NCBI GenBank assembly: GCA_017935505.1
Contig: JAGBHM010000026.1
Coordinates: 62,001-126,000 of the forward strand
Length of the DNA stretch: 64,000 nt
Direction: 5' to 3'
Source of the DNA: Bacteroidales bacterium
GTDB lineage: Bacteria > Bacteroidota > Bacteroidia > Bacteroidales > UBA932
The position numbers and the translations under genes are program-made. Every line of letters starts with the position of its first letter. The stretch's first letter is position 1. Of the stretch, positions 36,909-45,059 are shown one piece after another. Under the pieces are notes generated by a model that saw nothing but the letters and a program-made list of their open reading frames with translations, was not told the DNA's origin and searched no databases.

Positions 36909-36959
36909 ATTCAGGTGAGGGCTTGGCTCTTTTACAGGCCCTTGCCTGAATTGTTTTTT
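36909..36959 (+). terminator. Terminator after the SusCD transcript
   Basis: ATTCAGG plus AGGGC pair with GCCCT plus CCTGAAT (small internal loop), followed by a T run. It divides the SusC-SusD-DUF4465 unit from the TlpA/sigma genes. Confidence 0.8.
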
Positions 36960-36998
36960 GAAGATAGAGTTAATAGGAATTATATTTAATTGTTTTAG

Positions 36999-38132
36999 AT
37001 GAGAAAAATATTATTACTTGCCGTTGTGGTATTGTGTTTATGCTCGTGCGGCAAAAAGGCTGAGACAGGTTACAGGATTAATGTGGAGTTTAAAGGAGAT
37101 CTGTCGGGTCAGATATTGGATACTGTTTATTTGCGCAAGCCTGGTGCTGTGGATACAGCCCTTGTTGTAGATGGCAAGGCTTGTTTTGAGGGTAATATGC
37201 AAACTCCTGATGAAGTGATTCTGTTTGGAAAAGCTTTTGGTACTAAAGGTCGCCAAGTTCTGTTTTTTCTGGAAAATTGTGAGAATAATGTAGTTTTGAC
37301 CTTCTCAAAGGGTGGCATCACTGATGTTAAAATAGAGGGTGGAGAGTACCAGAAATTTTATGATTCATTGGTTTCTGCACGCCGGGATATTCATGAAAAG
37401 CGAAAATTTGCTGAAGTTCTTGGTGCATACAGGTCGAGCAAAGATGAGGCAGAGAAGGCAAAGCTTCTTGAAATTTGGAAGAGTATAAGTCGCGAGCGTG
37501 ATTCTGTTTGCAAGGCTATGGAGGATAATTATATGGCCAGCAATCCTTTGAGCCAATATGCTCTTGTGTATTTATTCAAGAATGTTGAGAATTTCTCTGA
37601 TGCAGAACTGGAGGCAAGAATCGCGGCATTTAAGGCAGTGCCTGAGTTTGTAGAGAATAAGAAACTTAAACAGATTGAGCAGGCTGCTGCACAGCTCAAG
37701 GCTGTAAGGGTTGGCAATAAGGTTGCAGATTTTACTCAGAATGATCCGCAGGGCAATCCGGTTAAGTTTTCTGATGTGTATTCTAAGAACAAGCTTACCA
37801 TGGTGGATTTTTGGGCGAGCTGGTGCGGTCCGTGCAGGGCATTCAATCCAACTCTTATGAAAATCTATGAGAAATATCACGATAAGGGCTTTGAGGTGCT
37901 TGGTGTCTCTTACGATTCCAATAAGGATGCTTGGGTAAAATGTATTGAGAGTGAAAAGTTGCCTTGGCCACAGGTTTCAGACCTTAAGGGGTGGGGTAAT
38001 GCAACAGTAAATATGTTCTACATTAAAGGTATTCCTCAAAATCTGTTTGTAGACCAGAATGGTACAATTGTAGGCTATAAGGTTAACAGGAATACCATAG
38101 AGCAATTTATAAAAGAGCAGTTGGAGAAGTAA
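36999..38132 (+). CDS. TlpA-like thioredoxin-fold lipoprotein with DUF4369 N-terminus
   Basis: A 377-residue envelope lipoprotein (CLCSCGKK). The N-terminal half looks like a DUF4369 beta domain (residues about 25-120), then a helical linker. A C-terminal thioredoxin-like domain has the redox motif WCGPC near residue 273 and the cis-proline loop IKGIPQNLFVDQNG. It would reduce or exchange disulfides outside the cytosol. It lies between the SusCD transcript and the sigma gene. A TATATTTA (36981-36988) 20 bases after TTTG may be its promoter. Its position suggests a role in folding or reducing the ligand or proteins of this locus. Confidence 0.88.
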   Translation: MRKILLLAVVVLCLCSCGKKAETGYRINVEFKGDLSGQILDTVYLRKPGAVDTALVVDGKACFEGNMQTPDEVILFGKAFGTKGRQVLFFLENCENNVVLTFSKGGITDVKIEGGEYQKFYDSLVSARRDIHEKRKFAEVLGAYRSSKDEAEKAKLLEIWKSISRERDSVCKAMEDNYMASNPLSQYALVYLFKNVENFSDAELEARIAAFKAVPEFVENKKLKQIEQAAAQLKAVRVGNKVADFTQNDPQGNPVKFSDVYSKNKLTMVDFWASWCGPCRAFNPTLMKIYEKYHDKGFEVLGVSYDSNKDAWVKCIESEKLPWPQVSDLKGWGNATVNMFYIKGIPQNLFVDQNGTIVGYKVNRNTIEQFIKEQLEK

Positions 38133-38145
38133 CGAAACTGCGGAT

Positions 38146-38176
38146 TTTGCGGTTTAACTAAACTTCATTACATTTG
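38146..38176 (+). promoter_or_regulatory. Housekeeping promoter of the sigma/FecR pair
   Basis: TTTG (38146-38149) and TACATTTG (38169-38176) are spaced by exactly 19 bases, a full consensus match. The regulators are thus made by the main sigma factor, ready to act on the SusC promoter. Confidence 0.8.
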
Positions 38177-38198
38177 GATACGATATAAAGTCTTGGTT

Positions 38199-38753
38199 GT
38201 GTTTCATTCAGAAGAGGAGAAAATAGAGCTTTTTAGGGTAGTGTTCCGCAAGTATTACAACAATGTTGTATACTATGCGTTGCACTACCTCGACACATAC
38301 GAAGAGGCTCAGGATGTGGCAAATGATGTATTCACTTCATTATGGCAGCATCTTGATGAGTATCAGGACAATATCTTGCCAAGTGTAATGGCAATGGCAA
38401 GAAACCGTTGCATTAATATCCTCAAAAGAGAAAAGTACAAAAGGGAGCATAATAAATATGTTGCCCGTTCCAGGAAATTTGATATAAATTTTACTTCATT
38501 GGCAGACTCAACTATTGAGGAACTTTTTGAGAAAGAAGCCATGAATGTGCTCATGGAAGCACTGGAGAAGATGCCTCCAAAAACAAAAGAGGCATTTATG
38601 CTCAGCCGCTTCCGTAACAAGACCTACTCGGAGATAGCCCAGATCCAGAATGTCTCTGAGAAGAATATTGAATATAGAATTTCATCGGCCCTTAAGATAT
38701 TGCGTAAAGCAATGGGACTGCTTACATTTTGGACAATTAATTATTGGTTGTAG
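38199..38753 (+). CDS. ECF sigma factor of the Bacteroides expansion family
   Basis: An ECF (sigma-70 family) factor of the TIGR02985 group. Region 2 has YNNVVYYALHYLDTYEEAQDVANDVF; region 4 has ALEKMPPKTKEAFMLSRF and TYSEIAQIQNVSEKNIEYRI. There is no upstream in-frame ATG. GTG at 38199 (used) or TTG at 38193 are the only starts consistent with length and with the promoter just upstream. FecR follows after one base. It is predicted to activate the STN-type SusC operon once FecR is signalled. Confidence 0.93.
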   Translation: MFHSEEEKIELFRVVFRKYYNNVVYYALHYLDTYEEAQDVANDVFTSLWQHLDEYQDNILPSVMAMARNRCINILKREKYKREHNKYVARSRKFDINFTSLADSTIEELFEKEAMNVLMEALEKMPPKTKEAFMLSRFRNKTYSEIAQIQNVSEKNIEYRISSALKILRKAMGLLTFWTINYWL

Positions 38754-38754
38754 T

Positions 38755-39783
38755 ATGGATGACAGCTCGCTTATAGAATATATCTCAGGTAATGCCAATC
38801 AGCAGACAACAGATCTTGTTGAGGGGTGGATTATGCAGAGTGATGAGAATATGCAGCACTTTATAAAGGTAAAGGATGAGTATATTTACAGCACATTGCC
38901 CAATATGCCTGCTTCCGACAAACAGATGCAGATTGCTGAAGGGATTATAAAGCAGCAGACCAAAAATAGAAAAATAGAGAAGCTACATTATATAACTCTT
39001 GGAGCTGTGGCAATATTTACTGTAGCCCTCTTTACCAATATGGCAATAATGCTGCACCGTTCTTCATACCGGGCGCAGGATGAGAACCTTCCGGCCCAGA
39101 GAATAGTGTTTGCAGAGTTCCCAAAACCATATACCCATACAATCTATACAAATAAGGGAACTAGAGGAGAGGTTATTCTTCCAGACAGTTCTGTGGTAAA
39201 ACTTAACTCAGATACAAAAATTACTTTTCCTGATAAATTTATTGGCCCAACCAGAGAGGTCTTTATAACAGGGGAGGCCTATTTTAAGGTGAAACCCAAT
39301 CCCGATACCCCAATGGTTGTGAGTACCAACAGGAATATTGTTGTAAAGGTTCTGGGAACAGAATTCAACCTCAGGGCTTATGAAAATGAAGCTACAACAC
39401 GCACTACACTATATAGCGGCAAAGTAGATGTTTTGGGTACCAAATCTGATGGAGAAACATTTAAGCTGGCCGAGCTCAAACCTAATGAGTCTTATGTAAC
39501 AAGAGAGGCCAAGGCTCCTTTGAAGGTGCTTAAGGCAGATACTTTAAAAATTGCAGCATGGCGCAATGGAGTGCTTATTTTCGACAATACCCCTATGGAT
39601 GCGGTAATAAAAGAGTTGGAAAGGTGGCACGGAGCATCAATAACAGTAAGGAATGATAAATTGTATAAATACACATTCACTGCAAAATTCAACCAGGAGC
39701 CACTGGTTAGGGTTCTCGAATCAATAAAATTCTGTACAGACATCAAGTATACTATAGATGGAAATGAGGTAGTTTTTTATTAA
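38755..39783 (+). CDS. FecR-family anti-sigma factor
   Basis: A 342-residue membrane regulator. The cytosolic N-terminal part (about 1-75) would bind the sigma factor. One transmembrane helix is at about 76-98 (HYITLGAVAIFTVALF). The periplasmic FecR domain includes TNKGTRGEVILPDSSVVKLN and GEAYFKVK, and a C-terminal DUF4974-like domain (NTPMDAVIKELERWHG) would meet the STN domain of SusC. The start at 38755 was preferred to a longer frame that overlaps the sigma gene. The pair lies downstream of the SusC/SusD genes they should control. Confidence 0.93.
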   Translation: MDDSSLIEYISGNANQQTTDLVEGWIMQSDENMQHFIKVKDEYIYSTLPNMPASDKQMQIAEGIIKQQTKNRKIEKLHYITLGAVAIFTVALFTNMAIMLHRSSYRAQDENLPAQRIVFAEFPKPYTHTIYTNKGTRGEVILPDSSVVKLNSDTKITFPDKFIGPTREVFITGEAYFKVKPNPDTPMVVSTNRNIVVKVLGTEFNLRAYENEATTRTTLYSGKVDVLGTKSDGETFKLAELKPNESYVTREAKAPLKVLKADTLKIAAWRNGVLIFDNTPMDAVIKELERWHGASITVRNDKLYKYTFTAKFNQEPLVRVLESIKFCTDIKYTIDGNEVVFY

Positions 39784-39794
39784 AAGTTTTTATA

Positions 39795-39802
39795 TATATT
39801 TG
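39795..39802 (+). promoter_or_regulatory. Probable -7 element of cdaA
   Basis: TATATTTG, a TAnnTTTG match, lies 36 bases before the cdaA ATG and just after the FecR stop. Confidence 0.45.
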
Positions 39803-39837
39803 TACGTGAGTTGCGTTATTTTACAATTGATATTGTT

Positions 39838-40626
39838 ATGTTGGATTTTATAGATATCAAGCTCATAGATGTTATAGATGTCATTCTGGTGGCGTTGCTG
39901 GTTTATTATATTTATAAACTCATAAGAGGTACGGCCGCTATCAGCATCTTTTCCGGCATAATAATAATATATGTGGCATGGATTATTGTCAATGCCTTGA
40001 ACATGAGTTTGCTCTCTGCAATTCTGGGGCAAATTTTGGGAGTTGGAGTAATTGCTATAATTGTATTGTTCCAACAGGAGATAAGGCGCTTTTTGCTCCA
40101 TTTGGGAAATAGATATATAAACGGAGGGGAGAGCCGCAAAATCATAGGGCTCATTTTTGGAAGGAGACAGGAGGAGATTCCATTGGAGACTCTTGATGAG
40201 ATTACGCAGGCCTGCCGCAAGATGAGTGAGACCAAGACCGGTGCACTGATTGTGTTGGCACACACCTCATCCATCGACCAAATTGTGGAGACCGGAGATG
40301 TTGTGGATGCCAATATAAACAGGAGGCTGATTGAAAATATCTTCTTTAAAAATGCCCCTCTGCATGACGGAGCCATGGTTATTGCCAACAACCGCATAGT
40401 TGCGGCTCGCTGCACGCTGCCTATCAGTGAGAATCCGAATATACCGGCACAGTATGGAATGCGACATAGGGCTGCCACTGGTCTTACAGAGCAGACAGAT
40501 GCCACTGTTATTGTTGTATCTGAAGAGACCGGCAACATCTCTTTTGTGAAGGATGGCCAGATAAAGAGGATGTCGAGCATCACGGAGCTCAGGCTTGCCA
40601 TAGAGGGTGCCTATAAAGCGGGTTGA
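39838..40626 (+). CDS. cdaA: Diadenylate cyclase CdaA
   Basis: A membrane-bound diadenylate cyclase making cyclic di-AMP from two ATP. Three N-terminal helices are followed by the DAC catalytic domain with LHDGAMVI (DGA near residue 176) and GMRHRAA (RHR near 208), the two metal/ATP motifs. The 262-residue length from the ATG at 39838 is standard. An alternative start at 39811 (TTG) was not used. In Firmicutes cdaA is next to glmM/ybbR; here neither is present. It converges on the ABC transporter gene. Confidence 0.95.
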   Translation: MLDFIDIKLIDVIDVILVALLVYYIYKLIRGTAAISIFSGIIIIYVAWIIVNALNMSLLSAILGQILGVGVIAIIVLFQQEIRRFLLHLGNRYINGGESRKIIGLIFGRRQEEIPLETLDEITQACRKMSETKTGALIVLAHTSSIDQIVETGDVVDANINRRLIENIFFKNAPLHDGAMVIANNRIVAARCTLPISENPNIPAQYGMRHRAATGLTEQTDATVIVVSEETGNISFVKDGQIKRMSSITELRLAIEGAYKAG

Positions 40627-40637
40627 TCTGTAGCTTT

Positions 40638-42278
40638 TCAGCCTTGGATTGTGAGTGTGTTGCTGCAAAGGGCAGATGCAGCTCTCCGGTGTGTTACAAT
40701 TATCAGAGTCTTTCCATCCAGATTTTTAGTGAGCCTTGTGAGCAGAACCTCCTCTGTGTCACTATCGAGTGAGGCGGTAGGTTCATCCAGCAATATGATG
40801 TTGCCTCTGCGCAGAAGTGCTCTGGCAATTGCAACTCTTTGGGCCTGGCCTTCGCTCAGTCCAGCTCCTTTTTCCCCGCATATGGTTTCAAGCCCGTTAG
40901 GAAGCTCAAGTACAAAATCGGCCGCAGCAGAGTGAAGAGCCCTCTTTATCTGCTCATCTGTGGCGAGGGGATTGCCCAACAGCAGGTTCTCCCTTATTGT
41001 TCCGCTCATCAGAGTATTACCTTGTGGCACATATATGATGTTGCAGCGTGTCTGCGATGATGCCAGTAGGCTCTGCTCTTTGTCATAGATTGATACCGAG
41101 CCGGAATTTGGATCAAGCAACCCAAGTGCCAACCTCATCAGAGTGCTCTTTCCTGCTCCGGTCTCTCCCATCAGGGCTGTTGTGCTGCCTGGTGCAAAGT
41201 TGTAGGAGAAGTTGGACAGGATATTTTTCGAACTGTCGGGATAGGAGTATGTTACATTATTAAAGCATATTCCCGATGGATTCTGCAGCATAACCGGGTC
41301 GCCCGATTCCTCTTTTGGCAGTGACAATATCTCTGCAAGTCTCTCTGCGGAGGTGATGCTGTTGATTAATACAGGCAATTGTGCCGCCAGATTGATGATA
41401 GGGCGTTGTATCTGGCCCACAAGCTGCAGAAAAGCAGTCATGGTTCCAAATGTAACAGTTCCGGCAATGATTCCGAATACTCCCCAGAGGAATGCAGCGG
41501 CATATCCGGTGAAGAATCCGGCCTGGACAAATGATTTTGTGAATATGCTGTATCTGGTTTTGTCAATTACATGACCGAGCAGTGATGACTGCCGGCTGGT
41601 TAGATTCTCCTTTATATAATCTCCCTGTTCAAAAGAGTTTATAGTAATTCTGTGCTGCAGACTCTCCTGCATCAGTGTATGCACATGGCTCTCCGACTCC
41701 CTGATGTTACTGTTGAGACTCCTCATCCTTTTTATATAGGCCTTGCTAATGGTCAGCATAGTGAGCATCAGGCCCGGAATGGCCCATGCAAGTGCCGGCT
41801 CAAGCAAAAACAGGAATGTAAATGCCGCCAGAAATTGTATGGAGGCGGTGATGGCAGTAGGAACAGATTTGGTGATTGCATCGGCAACTATGCGCACATC
41901 TTCTGTAATGCGGTTCATGGAGTCACCGCTGTGGAAACTCTCTTTTCCAAACCATTTGCTCTCCATTAGTCCGGTAAAGAGTGTATACCTGAGCTTGTTT
42001 TTAAGAATAATTTCGGTAATGTTGTTCAGTCTGGTTTCCATGGCCGAGAATACTATCTGCAGGAGCAGACATATGGCCATTCCGGCAATGTTCATACCCA
42101 GATTCCCGGTATTTTTAGAGGTGGCAATATCCACCAGTTCCTTGCAGAACCATACAAATGCGAGTGAAGTGCAGATGTAGAGCATACCGGCAAGGGATGA
42201 CAAAGCTATGCGGCCCCTTACATCTTTAGATGCTTTCCATATCCATTTTATGCAGTCTGTACTCTTCATGTCAACCAT
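40638..42278 (-). CDS. ABC exporter with fused membrane and ATPase domains
   Basis: A 546-residue type-IV (MsbA/LmrA-like) exporter half-transporter: six helices (residues about 20-310), then an ATPase with Walker A GETGAGKS near 376, Q-loop YVPQGN, signature LSEGQ near 476, Walker B IILLDEPTA and H-loop VTHR. No C39 peptidase domain is present, so any leader would be removed by another enzyme. It overlaps the nucleotidyltransferase gene by 8 bases and is the last gene of the metK-linked cassette. It probably exports the cassette's product. Confidence 0.9.
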   Translation of the reverse strand: MVDMKSTDCIKWIWKASKDVRGRIALSSLAGMLYICTSLAFVWFCKELVDIATSKNTGNLGMNIAGMAICLLLQIVFSAMETRLNNITEIILKNKLRYTLFTGLMESKWFGKESFHSGDSMNRITEDVRIVADAITKSVPTAITASIQFLAAFTFLFLLEPALAWAIPGLMLTMLTISKAYIKRMRSLNSNIRESESHVHTLMQESLQHRITINSFEQGDYIKENLTSRQSSLLGHVIDKTRYSIFTKSFVQAGFFTGYAAAFLWGVFGIIAGTVTFGTMTAFLQLVGQIQRPIINLAAQLPVLINSITSAERLAEILSLPKEESGDPVMLQNPSGICFNNVTYSYPDSSKNILSNFSYNFAPGSTTALMGETGAGKSTLMRLALGLLDPNSGSVSIYDKEQSLLASSQTRCNIIYVPQGNTLMSGTIRENLLLGNPLATDEQIKRALHSAAADFVLELPNGLETICGEKGAGLSEGQAQRVAIARALLRRGNIILLDEPTASLDSDTEEVLLTRLTKNLDGKTLIIVTHRRAASALCSNTLTIQG

Positions 42279-43380
42279 TGAATCTGAAAAAATTCAAAAT
42301 GCCATTTATAAAAAAGGAGATCCAACCTCTTATAACATCGTATGGAGCGATGGATACTATATAAAAAAATCTTTTTGCATTAGCATTTAGTGTATAGAGC
42401 TTTCCTGCAATCCGACCCTTAGGACGAGGTGAACTCTTAACATGTGCGTGGTACCCGAAATTACCCTCCCTCAATATTACCTCAAGCAGGGCATCCGCCT
42501 TCCTGCGGCTGGTACCGGTATATAAAGGTAGTTCATTTTCCGGAAGTCCCAAGTGGCGTACGGCAAGTTCTCCAAAAATCTGCCAGACATTACACATTCC
42601 AAATGACTTTAAATCGCTTTCCAGCTCCCTGAGATCGATCTCTTTATGGAATTTGTGGAGATAAAGCACCCAGTCGCAAACTTGTCTGAGCCCTATGCCT
42701 CCTGCTACAAAGTGGTGCCATATATGGTTGAGAATATATATTGCATCAAAATTATAGGGCGGAAGGTTTATTGTTGTCCCGGCAATTTTACGCAAGTTGT
42801 TACCAGACAGCTGCTTTAAGGTCCACTGCTGATATCTCCTGTCGGCACGGATGCCCGGAATGGTATCCGCTATTTTATGTAGTTCAATAACAACTCCTTT
42901 ATAGTTGAGATGGTAGTGCTTTGCATTTTCCAAAGGTACCTCTTCCTCTTCCTGACCAGATTCTGCAATGAGGAGCCTGAATGCCTTAAGGCAGTTGTTA
43001 GGGCCGATATACAGATCAATATCTCCGCATTGGCGTATTGTTGGATCCGGATAGTTCAGAGCCAGCCCTTCTCCTTTGAGCAGCACATATTCTATATTGT
43101 TGCTGTTCAGGATGGATGCAACCTCAGCCAGGCGGCTGTTCAAAAGGTTATGTGATGAAATTATTCTGAAAAGTGCTCTCTGTAATCTGGTTTTGGCAGC
43201 CTCCTCTGGCTGCTGCTCTTGGGGTAGTTTTCCGGCAGCAGATGCCACAAGCCCCAAAAGGGTTTGTCTGGAAGCAGCCTCTATAATCTGACTCCACTCT
43301 ATCGGCTCTTGGATTCCGGCAGGAGTCCCCCATAAGGCACTTCTGACAAGTGAAAGCATATTCTTTTCAGAAATATTCAT
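42271..43380 (-). CDS. Nucleotidyltransferase-family protein (PF14907 type)
   Basis: A 369-residue protein of the uncharacterised nucleotidyltransferase group (NTP_transf_5). The catalytic region has VLLKGEGLALNYPDPTIRQCGDIDLYIG (in two segments), with the paired Asp of DIDLYIG near residue 120, and a later YHLNYKGVVIELH. The helical C-terminal part contains YILNHIWHHF. Homologues often sit with PqqD-like and HprK-like genes in lasso-peptide and other peptide-modification clusters, where they add nucleotides. The ATG at 43380 was chosen over a TTG at 43386. It follows PqqD by 16 bases. Confidence 0.85.
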   Translation of the reverse strand: MNISEKNMLSLVRSALWGTPAGIQEPIEWSQIIEAASRQTLLGLVASAAGKLPQEQQPEEAAKTRLQRALFRIISSHNLLNSRLAEVASILNSNNIEYVLLKGEGLALNYPDPTIRQCGDIDLYIGPNNCLKAFRLLIAESGQEEEEVPLENAKHYHLNYKGVVIELHKIADTIPGIRADRRYQQWTLKQLSGNNLRKIAGTTINLPPYNFDAIYILNHIWHHFVAGGIGLRQVCDWVLYLHKFHKEIDLRELESDLKSFGMCNVWQIFGELAVRHLGLPENELPLYTGTSRRKADALLEVILREGNFGYHAHVKSSPRPKGRIAGKLYTLNANAKRFFYIVSIAPYDVIRGWISFFINGILNFFRFNG

Positions 43381-43396
43381 TCCCAAGCCCTCTATG

Positions 43397-43663
43397 TTAC
43401 TTTACAATTCCAACCTCCACCCATTTTTCTGCGATGTGGGCGGCATCTTTTTTGGCCAGTTCGGTACTGATGCCATACTCTTCAACCAGAAGATTGGCAA
43501 GTGTATCGATGTCAAACTCTTTGCCCTCCACCGATCTCCAGAGGAATGCGGCTGTAGCATTAAGTGTGATAAGTTTGTTGAAATCGACTTGGGCGGCACC
43601 CTCTCCGATGATGGTGGCCTGCCCCATGATATCCCTTAGTATAAAACCTTCTATAATTTTCAT
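43397..43663 (-). CDS. PqqD-like leader-binding protein
   Basis: An 88-residue protein of the PqqD family, the RiPP recognition element that binds peptide leaders. The block EGFILRDIMGQATIIGEG is the beta part, followed by helices with LNATAAFLWRSVEGKEFDIDTLANLLVEEYG. The ATG at 43663 was used; the TTG at 43672 is possible. It lies 10 bases after the peptidase gene. No partner radical-SAM enzyme or precursor peptide is encoded in this cassette. Its presence is the main reason to suspect a peptide product. Confidence 0.88.
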   Translation of the reverse strand: MKIIEGFILRDIMGQATIIGEGAAQVDFNKLITLNATAAFLWRSVEGKEFDIDTLANLLVEEYGISTELAKKDAAHIAEKWVEVGIVK

Positions 43664-43673
43664 AATGCGCAAT

Positions 43674-44132
43674 TTAGGATATTCTTTTGTAAATTGCCAG
43701 AATATATCTTCTTACAGGTAGCAATTTTTTCCACAAATCTGCCTTTCTCACATGTGTGCGGTCTGTACAGCTTATTTTTTTGTAGCCACCTTTCGCTGGT
43801 TTTATTATGTTTACCGCTTTTGCCTTGATATCCTCAATCCTGCAATATTCACATCCCTTCAGATTACCGTCGCCCATCAGCACTACCCGCTCTTCATCAA
43901 TTCTAATTATGCGGTGCAGGACAAATCTGCACTCCTCCACATAGGCAAGCACAATATCGCCACATTTGATTTCTGATGCCTTTTCAAGCTCAACGCTATC
44001 TTTGTCCCCTCTTAAAAAGGGGAGCATACTGCTGCCTTTTACACGCACAATAACTCTTTTTCCCTCTTCAATGAGCAGGAGAGCCTCATTCATGAGCAGT
44101 TCGGTCCGGGCAGTTTTTCTGGAGATTGACAT
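43674..44132 (-). CDS. S26B-type signal-peptidase-like protease
   Basis: A 152-residue protein of the S24/S26 peptidase fold. The nucleophile motif is VKGSSMLPFLRGD (Ser near residue 34). Then GDIVLAY and RFVLHRIIRI, where a histidine takes the place of the lysine of E. coli LepB, and MGDGN supplies the conserved acidic residue. This Ser-His set resembles the archaeal/SipW (S26B) type. Unlike true signal peptidases, no N-terminal transmembrane anchor is seen, so it may act in the cytosol as a leader peptidase. It overlaps neither neighbour; gaps are 8 and 10 bases. Confidence 0.82.
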   Translation of the reverse strand: MSISRKTARTELLMNEALLLIEEGKRVIVRVKGSSMLPFLRGDKDSVELEKASEIKCGDIVLAYVEECRFVLHRIIRIDEERVVLMGDGNLKGCEYCRIEDIKAKAVNIIKPAKGGYKKISCTDRTHVRKADLWKKLLPVRRYILAIYKRIS

Positions 44133-44140
44133 ATGCAGGG

Positions 44141-45028
44141 TTATGGTTTGGTTACCGATTCACAGCACACTTTTGCAGCATCTTCATTTGGCAGACACTC
44201 CATTACCCAGCATGGAACGGAGGCAATAATCTTTTGCAGTGTTGCATGTTTGTACTCTGCAAATTGCTTCTCCCACACCAGATTAGGGCAACTCGGCATA
44301 AGTGATGCGTATGACTCTATATGTGAAAGCCTTCGGGCTCTATTGTATTTTGCTCTGCTGATTCGTACAATGCCACCCACAGGTGCCTGGAGGTTTTTGT
44401 AGCAAGGAGTTTTTCCGCTCCATGGGGAGCCATAGGCAACGGTTGTTCCCGATTCATCAATCCTTATTACCGGATGGTCATCATTCAGCAGTTCAGACCC
44501 CTCCACTGAGTTAAGCCACATTCTGCTATGTGTGCTTTTTCCGGTTCCGCTCTTGCCGAGGAACATATATGCCTTACCTTTATATATAATGGTTGATGAG
44601 TGTACCATTATAGTGTTGAGAGAGGCTGTCGCGGCCATAAAACAGAAATTCGCGGCAGTATTCAATGTGTTGAATTGCTCAAGCATATTACCATGCAGAG
44701 AGAGCTTTGCCTCGTTTTGTGAGCCATTGATGAGGAGTTTGCCGTTTGTTTGTGGCGAGTGAGGCTGAGTAAATTCAAAATAGAGGCCGTTGCCGGTCTG
44801 ATAAATATCAATAGTGATAAATCCCTCTTCTACACTGTCTCTATTTGAGAAAACAGCTTTCTTGTCAGGAATATCGAGGCTGTCGCATACCGACAAAGAA
44901 AAAAGGGGCCTCTCTCCCTCTTTGGTTTCGAAAGGCCCGTAATTTTCTTCAATTCTATTCCAGAAGGATAAATCGCAGTTTGCCTCTATATTGAATGAAT
45001 GTCCTGCTACTATATAGCTTTTAACCAT
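44141..45028 (-). CDS. HPr-kinase-like (HprK-related) P-loop kinase
   Basis: A 295-residue protein. The C-terminal half resembles the HprK kinase: MVHSSTIIYKGKAYMFLGKSGTGKSTHSRMWL (in segments) with Walker A near residue 158, then LLNDDHPVIR and VAYGSPWSGKTPC, as in HprK-related kinases of peptide-modification clusters (for example the lasso-peptide kinases). The N-terminal part is beta-rich and unlike classical HprK. There is no phosphotransferase HPr gene nearby, so it is not the PTS regulator. The start is the ATG at 45028. It begins 31 bases after metK. Confidence 0.85.
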   Translation of the reverse strand: MVKSYIVAGHSFNIEANCDLSFWNRIEENYGPFETKEGERPLFSLSVCDSLDIPDKKAVFSNRDSVEEGFITIDIYQTGNGLYFEFTQPHSPQTNGKLLINGSQNEAKLSLHGNMLEQFNTLNTAANFCFMAATASLNTIMVHSSTIIYKGKAYMFLGKSGTGKSTHSRMWLNSVEGSELLNDDHPVIRIDESGTTVAYGSPWSGKTPCYKNLQAPVGGIVRISRAKYNRARRLSHIESYASLMPSCPNLVWEKQFAEYKHATLQKIIASVPCWVMECLPNEDAAKVCCESVTKP

Positions 45029-45059
45029 ATTCAATCCAATTTAAGCAGACTATTCAATT

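Noticed and set aside
39912-40601. A 229-codon frame antisense to cdaA
   Set aside because: cdaA has both catalytic motifs and normal length; the antisense frame shows no domain and is a composition effect.
42208-42390. A 60-codon plus-strand frame as a candidate precursor peptide for the cassette
   Set aside because: It overlaps the nucleotidyltransferase and exporter genes in antisense, has no leader/core look and no promoter.
40638-45028. Reading the metK-linked cassette as a lasso-peptide cluster
   Set aside because: There is no asparagine-synthetase-like cyclase, no transglutaminase-type leader peptidase and no precursor, so only a general peptide-maturation link is supported.
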